This document shows, in pieces, positions 11,217 to 20,924 of a stretch of DNA of 64,000 nt. The stretch lies in contig BTPP01000003.1 of assembly GCA_037102815.1 (NCBI GenBank), forward strand, positions 4,216,001-4,280,000, given 5' to 3'. Numbering within the stretch: the first letter of the stretch is position 1; the number at the start of each line of letters is the position of its first letter. The position numbers were made by a program, and so were the translations under genes. The DNA comes from Neurospora intermedia. Taxonomy: Eukaryota; Ascomycota; Sordariomycetes; Sordariales; Sordariaceae. Under the pieces are notes generated by a model. That model did no database searches. It saw nothing but the letters and a program-made list of their open reading frames with translations, and was not told where the DNA came from.

Positions 11217-12120
11217 GACCCTAAACCTCATCTGACTTTGATATGGGCTTCGACACAAAGAGGAGGTTTTTTTTACGAGCTAACTAAAATACAAAGAGAA
11301 TGGCCACATTGATGGCCAGCAGTTGGGTCCCAGCAGATGGATATGGGAGTTTCACTTGAAAGCAGAATAATAAGAATGCATACCTGGATGAACTGTTGAT
11401 GAGTATAACGAGGCTACGAGGCTACGATTAGGTGCACACAAGACGGAGTTTGGATTGGTATACAATAAGTTTGTTATTTGTGTACAGCCAGTAGACTGTT
11501 TAAGCCCTTTCTTCTCTTTCATTCCCTGTTTTCTTCTTGGGCTGCAGCAGGCACATGAAATAGGTACATGCACAGCGGTTGATTGTCTTCTGAGAATGAC
11601 AAGGATATGATGAATCTGAAACATTTCCCAACCTTGTTGATGCGGGTATTGAATTGCTCTTGTCTGATAGGGAGAAGTGATGGAGAAAATACATGCCCTG
11701 TAATGAATGAATTGTGTGTATGATCATCCTTTAGGGCACTACTAGGTTTATGATGATGTTCCATGCTTTCGCCAAAGCCCCCCCCCTGTTCGCTGAATGA
11801 CAATGCGTAGAAGCGTACGGCCTTCGTAACAATCGCGCGTCCGATAATGATACCTGACAAAGATGCAACATCAAGATGAAGAAAAGATTTCCTGTCCGTA
11901 ACAACAATAAAACAAAAGCTCCATCATCTAAGATGATTTCCCACTTACCTGCCCTTGGCCTTGGGGGAAACGTCTAAATCGCGGATACTTGTCCCGAGAA
12001 CCTGATTCCTCATGAGAGTGTCCACGAGCAAACGATATGGTCACACCAAACGCTGCCCAGGGAGCAAATGTTAAGACAATGATAACAGGAGAGGAGGATC
12101 AACGGACCAATGTGAAGATA
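11217..12120. other. Convergent intergenic spacer
   Basis: This is the 0.9 kb between the RRM-like gene (+) and the JmjC/SET gene (-), which meet tail to tail. It should contain both 3' UTRs. No gene, RNA or repeat is evident. Confidence 0.5.
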
Positions 12121-15100
12121 TCAGTGCAAACCCTCAACAACCTCGTAGGGTTGCTCCTTCCGATATCCTCGCCCGTACTTTGCTGTGATCTCCTCGCCAT
12201 CGCGTATGTCTCTCATGGCCACTAGCATCACCCTCCACTTCCCAGTGATTTTCATGACTTTGAATACCGCTGACGGGCTGACGCCATCATGACGAACCTT
12301 GCGAACCCAGTTTCCCATTTGCTGAGGATATATATCTGCTACCAGTTGGTCGTGAAGATCAGGTCGGCGGACCTCCATGGCCCACTCGTGATTGTGTCTG
12401 TTGCTGTTGTGATTGTTCAATTGAGCTTGGCCGCTGGAAATATTTGGGTGACTATGATCGGAGCTGTAAGAAGTGCCTGCCGTGCGTGGTGGCCGCAACT
12501 CGCCGACGAGCTCGCCGAGACACTCATCCGCCTTGAAGGAACCAATCGCACGTACACCTTCCCCTCTGGATCCGTCTTCAGTTATGCGCGGGATTTGTGG
12601 GAGCCTTTTTACCAGACACTTGCAGGACGACTTCTCTGTCGTCATCCGTTTGCTGTTGTTGCAGAGGCTGCACGCCTTCTTGTCCGACTTTGAAACAGAC
12701 ATAGGATCCGATGGCCACGGATCTGTCCAACCGAGCGGTGGTGGCTGTATCTCCCAGCTGTACTTGAGACGGTCATAGTGATTCGCCTTGATAAGTTTGA
12801 ACTGTGACAAAAGTGGCCAAATCTCATCAAGAGACAACTCCGATGTATCCACAGATTCCCAGGAAAATTCTGGCAGTTCCAAGTACTCCCAGATGGACTT
12901 TTCTAGTATTTGGCCCATAGTGCACATTCTTCGGACGGCCTTGGTGCTGAGCTGAGCATGGAAGTGGGCAAGCTGGTCCTTGAACATTGCCAGTTCCAAG
13001 AATCTATCGTCTGACGGTAAAAGGCACAAGAGCCCGTTATATTCACCGCAAATGGTTCGCCAACATTTTCCCTCACGAACGTAGTCGTTAAGCTGGTTTC
13101 TACCAGCTACGTCCCAGTTGAGCTTACGGAAAATCTCACCCCAATCGATGTGGGATGATACAGGGCGATCGAATACATCCTTTAGGCCATTCACTTGAGC
13201 CGTGATTTCGATACACTCTGAGAGCTTCATTTTCAAAAACCGACGGAGGAAGACTTGTAGCTCCTGGCTGATCTGTTCTGCGTCGTCAACATGATCAAGT
13301 AGGTCGAAGCCGCCTCCGGAGATGGGTACCGATCTAGAGTACTCCCTCCAATCCCTGACCAGGCCAGCCAACCTCAAAAAGGCTGCTTTACTCCATACCT
13401 GCTCAACCGGGGGGCTCTTGGCTGTTCTGAGCAGATCGGCAAGGTGCCCGAAAGAAGTTGCTTCATTGTTTGGCTTCGTTCTCTTGACCGATGACTGCAC
13501 TGGTGTTTCTGCAGGCCTCTTAAGTCCCACTCCGGAGGCTGCTACATTATTCAAGATTGGTGGACTTTCTGAAGTTTGATGAACGTAGGATTGGATGATT
13601 TGGGCAGGAAAGCTACTCGGCTTGATTGCAGGAGGAGGTTGTAACGTTCCGTACGAAGCTTGCTGAACACTGAAGGTTTGCGTTTGAAGATCCCGGTCAA
13701 ATGCCCGAATAGCTCCATCGAATGGTTGGAGAACAGGCGGTCCCACAAACCGGAGATCCGGTACATTAAACAATGGCTTGGGTCCAGTTACCCCACGAGG
13801 AGGTGCTGTCGATTGCTGCACCAGGGGAAATGTGGCTTGTACTTTCGAATGCTCTTGGTAGTGATCAGCAGAATGACCCAAAGCCCGAGCCTGAGAGGGA
13901 TTCAGAATCACTGGTTGAGATCGAGCCATGTCGGCTTGTTCTTGCTGTTGTAGAAACACGGCAGTTTGTGAACGGGGTTGTATTGGTAGTTGCTCTGGAG
14001 CTGTTAGTCGTATGTCCTGAGGTAGCTCTGGCTCTGAAATAACTTGCTGCACTCCCGCGGCTGCCTGTTGTACTTCTGGAAGTGCCTCTGGCTCCGTAAT
14101 AACCTGCTGTGGTTCGAAAGCGACCTGCAATGGGCCACGATCAACCCGTCCTGGATCAAAGCCAGACGCACTGGCTTCAGATATGTCTGGCTGTGGTGTT
14201 TCATGAACCGTGGAAGAAATCGTGCTTGGCATTGAAGGTGGTACTGCTGAGTCAAGTTGTCGAGAGTAATAACTTTTAGGGTCTTGAATTTCTTGCGGTG
14301 GAGGTCCCGAGACTGGATGTTGTTGTTCATGTTGCTGACCTGTTGCCGGCGCAGAATCCGATGGTATAGAGTCATTTGACAAACGGCGCCGGGGAGAGAC
14401 GGCCCCTGGTTGCTTAGGCTGTGCCATCATTGCCATGGGCTTCGTCTTGGCTGGGACTACCATCTTGTCCATGGCCGTAGCATTAGAATTGATGCGAAAG
14501 TCTTGGGCGGAGATTGCAAACTGATCAGGGCAGGCTTCATCGCAGAATGTGTAATTTGGCGGATCGTCGGGTGATGAATTGTATTCAACATTGATTGCTA
14601 TCGCATAATTTGGACCAAGATTGAGAACTTGATGGTATGTACCCGGCTCAGTAATCACGGCCTGGCCAGGAACGCAATAATCAAGTGTATACTCAACCCC
14701 CCATTCGTCCAACTTGGCAGGAGGAATATGGCGGCTTAGATGACGGAGTGCTTGCGAACAGCCGCGCATTTCAGGAAAGTCCTGGCGCATTCGTTCTTCC
14801 AGCATTGCAGTAGAACTCGGCTTGATAAAGCACCAAAACTTGTTTTCACCGGCACGTAACAAGTTTTCAGACCGGACGTGGGCATCTTCTCGATGCATGA
14901 CTGTGATTGTCTTACCAGTAAGGTTGAAGTAGATATACTGGGTGTTGATACCTTCTAGGACTGTCGGGCCTCTGCGTCTCAGCTTATCTCCCGGAGACAG
15001 CTCGACATCATCAAATAGCGGATTGCCGATAATGTAGGGTCGGGCTCCATTTGGCGGGTGTGCGGCCGTGGAGTTCCACAGATGCTTCTGCTCTTTGAAC

Positions 15101-16461
15101 GACCAATTTTGCTTCTCGGTCGTAGGGAGGGGAAACTTGGGCCACCTAATTCTTGGTTTCTTCCCAGTGTCAACCTTGATGAGGCCCAGGTTGTCCTTTC
15201 TGTAGACAAAGGAGGTCGCATGGTTCTGATCTAGTCTACCCATTTTACCAACTTGGAGAGACGGAAGATCTCTGACCTGAAGTTTGAAATAGCCTCTGGC
15301 CTGCACATCGGGATGGAGCGAGCATTGTTCAAACAGCTCCTCATTGAGGACATGGATGTCCTGGTAGGTGCAGTCGAAGAGAGGGGCGCTGTCCTTGTGA
15401 AGAAGAAGTAGCTTGGGAGACCGGAGCCGAGTTGGCTCTCCGGACCGAACTCCTACATCAGGACCAGTGACGCAACTCACTGACGAGTTCGTAGGGATAC
15501 TGTTTGTAGTTGGAAATGGGGCTGGTAAAATGCGTCGAGGGGCCGATAAAGCGGCGTGTATCTCGTCCTGGGTTGGCGGTCCCGGCTGTGAGCTCTCTTC
15601 TCTGTTGACTGCGCCAACTCCCGCATTCGGGACAGCTTCCGGGACAGTTTCCGGGACAGTTTCCGGGACAGTTTCTGTGGGCCGGTATTCCTGTTGCTGA
15701 TATCGCGACTGGGCTTTTTGCTCTTGTTGAATTTGTTGCTGGCCATTTTGCTGGGTTTGTTGTTGGGATTGCAGTTGGATTCCTTGCTGATTATGTAGCT
15801 GTTCCGGCAGCTGGTAGTGTTGCTGTAAAGGTTGTTGTGGCTGTAGCTGGACTTCTTGTTGACCATGTAGCTGGTCTCGTCGCTGGTGTTGTAGCTGCAC
15901 TTGTTGTTCTACTGGTTGTTGTGGCTGTAGCTGAATTTTCTGCTGGCCTTGCAACTGGTCCTGTTGGACTGGTTGCTGGTCATGATGCTGGGGCAAAGGG
16001 AGGGGTTGGAGCTTGGGTTGGAGCTGGACTTCATGCTGGCCTTGTGAATGGGTTTGTTGTTGTTGGCTTTGTAGCTGATCTTGCTGTACTGGTTCTTGCT
16101 CTCGCTGCACCTGTTGCGGCGCTTGACTCCCTTCAACAATCTCGGCAAGAACAAACTGTTGCTGATAGTGGACGATTGTTGAAACGTCGACTTGAGATTT
16201 GGGAGTGTTGGGACCATTGGCCAATGGCGCTGGAGGGATGTCTGAGGATAGGAAGTGCTCATCAGCCAGCTTGGCTGACACATTACCGATACGAGCTATG
16301 ATCTGTTCAAATAGGTCTCGGGCCGCTTTAACATCAGGCGGTTTGACTTTTCTGATCAGGGTTTCTCCTTCGTCAAGGTAGCGGCGCAGGTCGTGACCAA
16401 TTCCGCCCAGGTCATGAATGAGCAAGTCGACGGCTCTTCGACGTGGACCCTGACCGTCCAT
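12121..16461 (-). CDS. JmjC-domain and SET-domain fusion protein, putative histone demethylase
   Basis: A single uninterrupted frame encodes 1446 aa from ATG 16461; an upstream in-frame ATG at 16764 adds 101 residues that look like leader. Order: helical N-terminus (1-95); Gln-rich region (about 98-265) followed by TVPE repeats; JmjC domain (about 470-640); disordered Pro/Gln region; a helical region from about 1070; a Cys cluster (CSLCN then CKC, near 1270) resembling pre-SET; and a SET-like domain (about 1298-1430). In the JmjC part the Fe(II) ligands are visible: His523 and Glu525 in MHREDAH, and His610 in TYHQVLN, with the Lys of GENKFW in the 2-oxoglutarate position. That supports Fe(II)/2-oxoglutarate lysine demethylase chemistry. 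The SET part keeps GEGVRAIG and GEEITAKYG, but its RFINHSC-type motif reads VRKVRHDGV, so methyltransferase activity is doubtful. Nuclear chromatin function is inferred. Confidence 0.82.
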   Translation of the reverse strand: MDGQGPRRRAVDLLIHDLGGIGHDLRRYLDEGETLIRKVKPPDVKAARDLFEQIIARIGNVSAKLADEHFLSSDIPPAPLANGPNTPKSQVDVSTIVHYQQQFVLAEIVEGSQAPQQVQREQEPVQQDQLQSQQQQTHSQGQHEVQLQPKLQPLPLPQHHDQQPVQQDQLQGQQKIQLQPQQPVEQQVQLQHQRRDQLHGQQEVQLQPQQPLQQHYQLPEQLHNQQGIQLQSQQQTQQNGQQQIQQEQKAQSRYQQQEYRPTETVPETVPETVPEAVPNAGVGAVNREESSQPGPPTQDEIHAALSAPRRILPAPFPTTNSIPTNSSVSCVTGPDVGVRSGEPTRLRSPKLLLLHKDSAPLFDCTYQDIHVLNEELFEQCSLHPDVQARGYFKLQVRDLPSLQVGKMGRLDQNHATSFVYRKDNLGLIKVDTGKKPRIRWPKFPLPTTEKQNWSFKEQKHLWNSTAAHPPNGARPYIIGNPLFDDVELSPGDKLRRRGPTVLEGINTQYIYFNLTGKTITVMHREDAHVRSENLLRAGENKFWCFIKPSSTAMLEERMRQDFPEMRGCSQALRHLSRHIPPAKLDEWGVEYTLDYCVPGQAVITEPGTYHQVLNLGPNYAIAINVEYNSSPDDPPNYTFCDEACPDQFAISAQDFRINSNATAMDKMVVPAKTKPMAMMAQPKQPGAVSPRRRLSNDSIPSDSAPATGQQHEQQHPVSGPPPQEIQDPKSYYSRQLDSAVPPSMPSTISSTVHETPQPDISEASASGFDPGRVDRGPLQVAFEPQQVITEPEALPEVQQAAAGVQQVISEPELPQDIRLTAPEQLPIQPRSQTAVFLQQQEQADMARSQPVILNPSQARALGHSADHYQEHSKVQATFPLVQQSTAPPRGVTGPKPLFNVPDLRFVGPPVLQPFDGAIRAFDRDLQTQTFSVQQASYGTLQPPPAIKPSSFPAQIIQSYVHQTSESPPILNNVAASGVGLKRPAETPVQSSVKRTKPNNEATSFGHLADLLRTAKSPPVEQVWSKAAFLRLAGLVRDWREYSRSVPISGGGFDLLDHVDDAEQISQELQVFLRRFLKMKLSECIEITAQVNGLKDVFDRPVSSHIDWGEIFRKLNWDVAGRNQLNDYVREGKCWRTICGEYNGLLCLLPSDDRFLELAMFKDQLAHFHAQLSTKAVRRMCTMGQILEKSIWEYLELPEFSWESVDTSELSLDEIWPLLSQFKLIKANHYDRLKYSWEIQPPPLGWTDPWPSDPMSVSKSDKKACSLCNNSKRMTTEKSSCKCLVKRLPQIPRITEDGSRGEGVRAIGSFKADECLGELVGELRPPRTAGTSYSSDHSHPNISSGQAQLNNHNSNRHNHEWAMEVRRPDLHDQLVADIYPQQMGNWVRKVRHDGVSPSAVFKVMKITGKWRVMLVAMRDIRDGEEITAKYGRGYRKEQPYEVVEGLH
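15628..15675. repeat. 12-bp coding minisatellite, four units
   Basis: Four tandem copies of CGGGACAGTTTC (the first with one change) lie inside the JmjC/SET gene. On the minus strand they encode the repeating tetrapeptide TVPE. It sits at the downstream end of the Gln-rich tract. Confidence 0.85.
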
Positions 16462-17720
16462 TGTAGGTTGTGTTGCACGAAGTTGGGAGCCCGGAAGCTC
16501 AGCAGAGGCTTGGAGCTGGATTGCCGCAAACCAAAAAGGATGTACAAAGCCGCGGGAGCGACCGAGGTGTAAGTGGAAGCTGGATGGATTCCACAAGCGA
16601 TTGAGGGGAAGGGACGGGATGGAGTAGTATGAAATCGGGCTGGGCGAGCATTCGAGGTACGTAGTGCTCCCCGCCGGCCCGTGACGCTGCAGTGGGTCAG
16701 TAAGTCGATCAGTGGAGGCGCATGCGGTCCTAGGGCTGACCTGAATTGAATCTAGCTTCGCCAATGCGCTATAAGAAACATTCGGAACCTATCCGGCCGC
16801 TGTGGAGAGAGGAAAACTGCCCGGCTGCCCGCACGGCCCGTCCTTGAACGTGACCTCCACTGAACCCTTTTTTCGCGGGCGTTTCTGGGTTTCGTCGGTG
16901 TTTGTTCATGTACATACACAGTGCATACGTACAAGTGGACGATTGCTTGTTTTTGGGGAGGTGAAAACTTCCTGTAATACGAATGTCAATTTACAAGCAG
17001 GGGCAGCCTTTCCTCCCAAACCGACCGTCTACGATGAATACTGTCACAATGAATGATCGAGCACGTTCAGTCATTTCCGAAAGAAATTTCAGTTCTAGCT
17101 AGAGGCAACTGCGTCAGTAGGCAGTCACTTCCTTTGACAGACAATCAATTGGCGTTCGGACATGGTTCCTTCCCTTCCGTCCCGCGCGTCTTGAAATTCC
17201 ACGGTCAAAGTCGGTCGAATTGAACTTCATCTGTTCGATCCCTTTTCCGAATCGCAACATACACTTAACGGTATGGAAAATTCCGGCTTGACCTACCATT
17301 CATCCTGTAATGACAGTCGCCTTTATTCTATCCCTCAACACACTTTGAGATGCGTAGGTCGGATGTTTTCAGTTTTATCGATAAGGCAAACCTCCCCGGT
17401 CAGGCCCGGGCATGGAAGCGGAAGCCAAGAGCCGTTTCCACTTCTGCTGCAATCGATAAGCGCAATGAGTCCCACTTGATTGTAACTGTTCTTGTGGATG
17501 CCTGCCGCACCGCCCCTTGCGTGCATCGTCACAGTTGGATCTCGGTCGTCGAACTCGGCCCGCCTCCGTCACCAGTCAGTGTCACCCAGCATTGGATGTT
17601 GCAAGAACTATCCAATTTTTCTCATCAAAACTTGTGTTTTTCCATCAATTCTTATTCTACACCCTTGGCCATACGTGGGCGGCTGCTGAATCCCATTCTT
17701 GCATAAAATCAGTGTTTGCG
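16462..17720. other. Divergent promoter region
   Basis: This 1.26 kb lies between the start codons of the JmjC/SET gene (-) and the RS/RD-rich gene (+). Any shared regulatory sequence of the pair would be here. I see no convincing TATA box or third gene. The stretch from 16462 to 16764 remains open in the JmjC/SET frame. Confidence 0.4.
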
Positions 17721-18981
17721 ATGGCCAACGACACCATGATCACGGATGATTATGTGGCCGAGCTCCTTGCCAAGGAAGCGAGTGAGGCCTCGATCAAGTA
17801 TTCCTCAATGGGCCTCGAAGCGTTTAGATCGACAAAGTACGTTTGAGTCGCCGCGACACCGGGAGTTGAACCATTCATGACTGACCTCCCTTCACCAAAG
17901 ACCTGCGAACAAGGCAAAACCGAATACCAATTTCCTGACTCGCATCATCCGCGAAACCGACTCCCACAATGCCGCAATCAAGGCCAAAGAGGCCGCCGAG
18001 GCGCAGGCGCGATTGACTGGCTTAGAAGAAGCAGAAGAGAAAAAGAGACTCAAAACCAACCCCTCGCTACAGGATATACGACGACGACAGTTAGGCGCAA
18101 TCTCCTCGTTACTTTCCGGGCAGAAGAAAAGGCGTGGGGCTGAAGAAGGCTCAAGAACGACGTCCTCCAAAGACCATAGGGACAGTAACGTTAGCGACAA
18201 GGACAAACAGAAAAGAGGCGAGGGTCGACTTTCGGAAGACGAGGATACAAAAGATACATCACGAGAAAGGCGCCACCACCATCGCCATCACCGACAGCAT
18301 AAGGACGAAGAGAGGTCCTCGCGCGAGGAACGGCGGCACAGAGACAGATCCAGATCGCGCTCTCCAAGACACCGTGAGCGCAGACATCGACATCGGTCTC
18401 GTTCCCCGCTCAACAGCGACCAAGAAGATACGAAGCACAGCCGTTCGTCACATAAGTCTCGAAGCAGCAGATCCGAAAAGGAGAGTCGTTCTCGCAAGGA
18501 CCGCGACATAATTTCAGAAAAATTATCCACTCACAGACGACACGGTCGGCTGGCCGAAAAAGAGAAGACCGACAACGAGGACTCCGATCCACTTGAGGAC
18601 CTCATTGGACCAGCAGCACCGCCATCTGCTGACTCTTACCCTCCACCTGTTCGCACTCGTGGGAGAGGAGCAGGCAGAGGTGGAGCCGCCATGGACGGAA
18701 GATTTGCGAACGATTACGACCCAAGAGAAAACATGCAACTAGATGAGAGTGACCTCCAGGTCGCCAAGACTGACGACTGGGATGATATGGTGGAATCCTT
18801 CCGTGACCGGCAAAAATGGCTCAAGCAGGGTGCGGACAGACTTCGGGCTGCTGGCTTCTCAGAAGAGGACATCAAAAAGTGGGAGAAAACCGGCCCCAAT
18901 GGGGAGAGGGATATCGAGGATGTCAAGTGGACCAAGGCTGGCGAGAAGAGGGAATGGGACAGAGGCAAGCAGGATAACTAG
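17721..18981 (+). CDS. RS/RD-rich nuclear protein, pre-mRNA-splicing factor 38B-like
   Basis: Two exons, 17721-17836 and 17901-18981, flank a 64-bp intron (GTACGT donor, CAAAG acceptor) and encode 398 aa. The N-terminus MANDTMITDDYVAELLAKEA, followed by STKPANKAKPNTNFLTRIIRE across the splice, is a conserved motif of a fungal nuclear family often named splicing factor 38B-like. The middle (about 130-260) is rich in Arg-Ser, Arg-Asp and His, as in SR-type splicing proteins. The C-terminus has DDWDDMVESFRDRQKW, then DRLRAAGFSEEDIKKWEK and VKWTKAGEKREWDRG, conserved in the same family. A spliceosomal or nuclear-speckle role is inferred from the RS domain and family. It is transcribed divergently from the JmjC/SET gene. 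Confidence 0.7.
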
Positions 18982-19981
18982 GCGAAATCACTTCTAGCGT
19001 CCATTTTCAAGGTCTATAAGAGGGACCGGCAAGCAACTTGTTTGGATCATGTTGAGGGGCGTTATTGGTAGCAATGGTTTTCATGGGATTCAGCATTACA
19101 AGGGGAATGGAGTTTAGGCTACTAAAAATGCGGTGATTTAAAGTGGTCGCTTATGGGATTTGATTTTATGGTTACAGCAAGCGTGGTATCACAAAAACCA
19201 CGGCAGATTAAGGGGTTCAATGAAATGCTATGGTTTGCTTTTCCACCTAGCCCTTTCATCTGGTTTTTCTTTGCTGCTCAGAGGCTCTAGAACATCTCGC
19301 TCTTTTATGCGAGAACAGTATACTGCAATGCCTTCGTGAACTTTCGACCTATTTCGCTGATTGTGTGCCGGCCTGTGTCAAATCATGATGCTGCTAACGA
19401 AGGCTCGTTCAAGGATTGCAAGGAAACCCAGGTTCCATAGGTTGCTTCCTCAACCTGGACTGTCTTATCTGCTCTTCTGCTGGCCGTCCATGTCCAACAT
19501 AGGGGCTCATAGTGAAGAGACTGGGTCTGATCTAAGTCGGTGAGTTGCTTGCTGTGCGCACCTAGGAGTTCATACGAATGAGCAAATAGACAAAAGAAAG
19601 TCTAACACAAACCTATCTTCTAATTCTCAAGTCTCTTGGTCTTCACTCTACTGCAGAGTCTGGCTCCTCGGACATGAACTCGGCACCAGTGGCATGTTTC
19701 GTTGTATCCTGTAGTTCAGTCTGTCATGAAATTACAAATTCAGTCTGTACCACAGTCAGCTAAGGCGCCTGTAGGACAGAACATAGCCCTTTTTTCTTCC
19801 ATCTGTCGATCTACCCGCGTTGTCCTCCTTAGACCCCTGAATACCGCGGTTCTGTTGTGATAATAAGCCCCCCTCCTCAGTTGATCAAGAATCGTACAGT
19901 ACAATGTACAGCCTCCAGTCCTCTTGTAGCCAACAGCGCAAGTCCACCTCGCTACTGACGAACAGACATACAACCCCTCTA
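18982..19981. other. Convergent intergenic spacer
   Basis: This 1 kb separates two genes that meet tail to tail. It contains their 3' UTRs and nothing else that I can recognise. Confidence 0.5.
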
Positions 19982-20924
19982 TCATTCCTGCTCCAAAGCT
20001 CCCCACGTAACCTTGACCTTCTCACCATGCTTATTCTTAAGCTGAGCTCCCGCAACATCAGCTTCCACAACCCCAGCCTCATCAAAATCATTGGTCGCCC
20101 ATAGCCTTTCAACACAGAGCTCGTACGGCCCCGGCTTTCTGTCCGTAGTCGAGAACCCGATCGACAGAACCTTTTGGCGCAGCATTCCCGTCTGCGGCTC
20201 GATGACCTTGCCGTGATTGGTCCGCACAAAATCGTTCCACTTAATCAACACCGTCTCCCACTGACCGGGCTTCTTCACGAACAGTCGATGCTGGTGCAGG
20301 TCGAGCGGCACCACCGACTCGGTCCGGACGTTGACAAAGTAACTGCGCGCGTCCGTCTTGACGCGCATCGCGAGGTAGGCATACGGATCAATGTCCCACA
20401 GGCCGCGGCCAAAAATGGTGGGCGGCCGGTCCAGCGTCCGGAAGCCGGCGTAGCCTGTCCGCGAAATCTCCCGCCGGTCCGTGGGCAGCTCTAGCGAGAT
20501 GGTGCCGTGGAAGCGCGCATAGCTGCCGGGGATCGGGGTGTACGGTTTTCGGTCGCTACCGTCGCCGGCGGTGACAGTGGGGGTGGCGTTGGGCGGGGGA
20601 ACCCAGTCAAGATGGGCGGTCGAGGAGCCGCCCACGTCGGCGTCGGAAAGGAGCTTGCAGTCTGCGACTGACTCGGGCGTCTGGAAGTTGTGGATCTCTC
20701 GTGGCCCCGTGGCGCCTCTAATGTTCTCCGATTTGACAACTGCGAACCCCGGCCGGCCAGCCAGCCCTATGTCAGCAACGAACCGTCGGTGTTCAATGGC
20801 GCATATCAAGAGCGTAAACTGGGAAATGGGTTGAGTTCCTCGTACCGATGTTGGTCAACCGCGAGAGCTCGTCAAGACTCCGGCTCCAGAAGCTCTTGAA
20901 CGGAAGGGACTGTGTTGCGCGCAT
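19982..20924 (-). CDS. cia30: Complex I intermediate-associated protein 30 (CIA30/NDUFAF1)
   Basis: CIA30 is a mitochondrial chaperone that binds assembly intermediates of the respiratory complex I membrane arm. Two exons, 20846-20924 and 19982-20766, flank a 79-bp intron (GTACGA donor, CATAG acceptor) and encode 287 aa. Exon 1 gives MRATQSLPFKSFWSRSLDEL, the family N-terminus. Exon 2 carries the CIA30 core: KLLSDADVGGSSTAHLDW, FHGTISLELP, GYAGFRTLDRPP, then YLAMRVKTDARSYFVNVRT, and FVRTNHGKV with the terminal segment LSIGFSTTDRKPGPYELCVE. Filamentous fungi retain complex I, which fits. No strong mitochondrial presequence is evident; fungal members of the family also start directly at this motif. 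Confidence 0.9.

Noticed and set aside
16462-16764. Upstream extension of the JmjC/SET protein by 101 residues
   Set aside because: The stretch has no helical or conserved character, while the ATG at 16461 begins a clearly structured N-terminus. Could still be coding.
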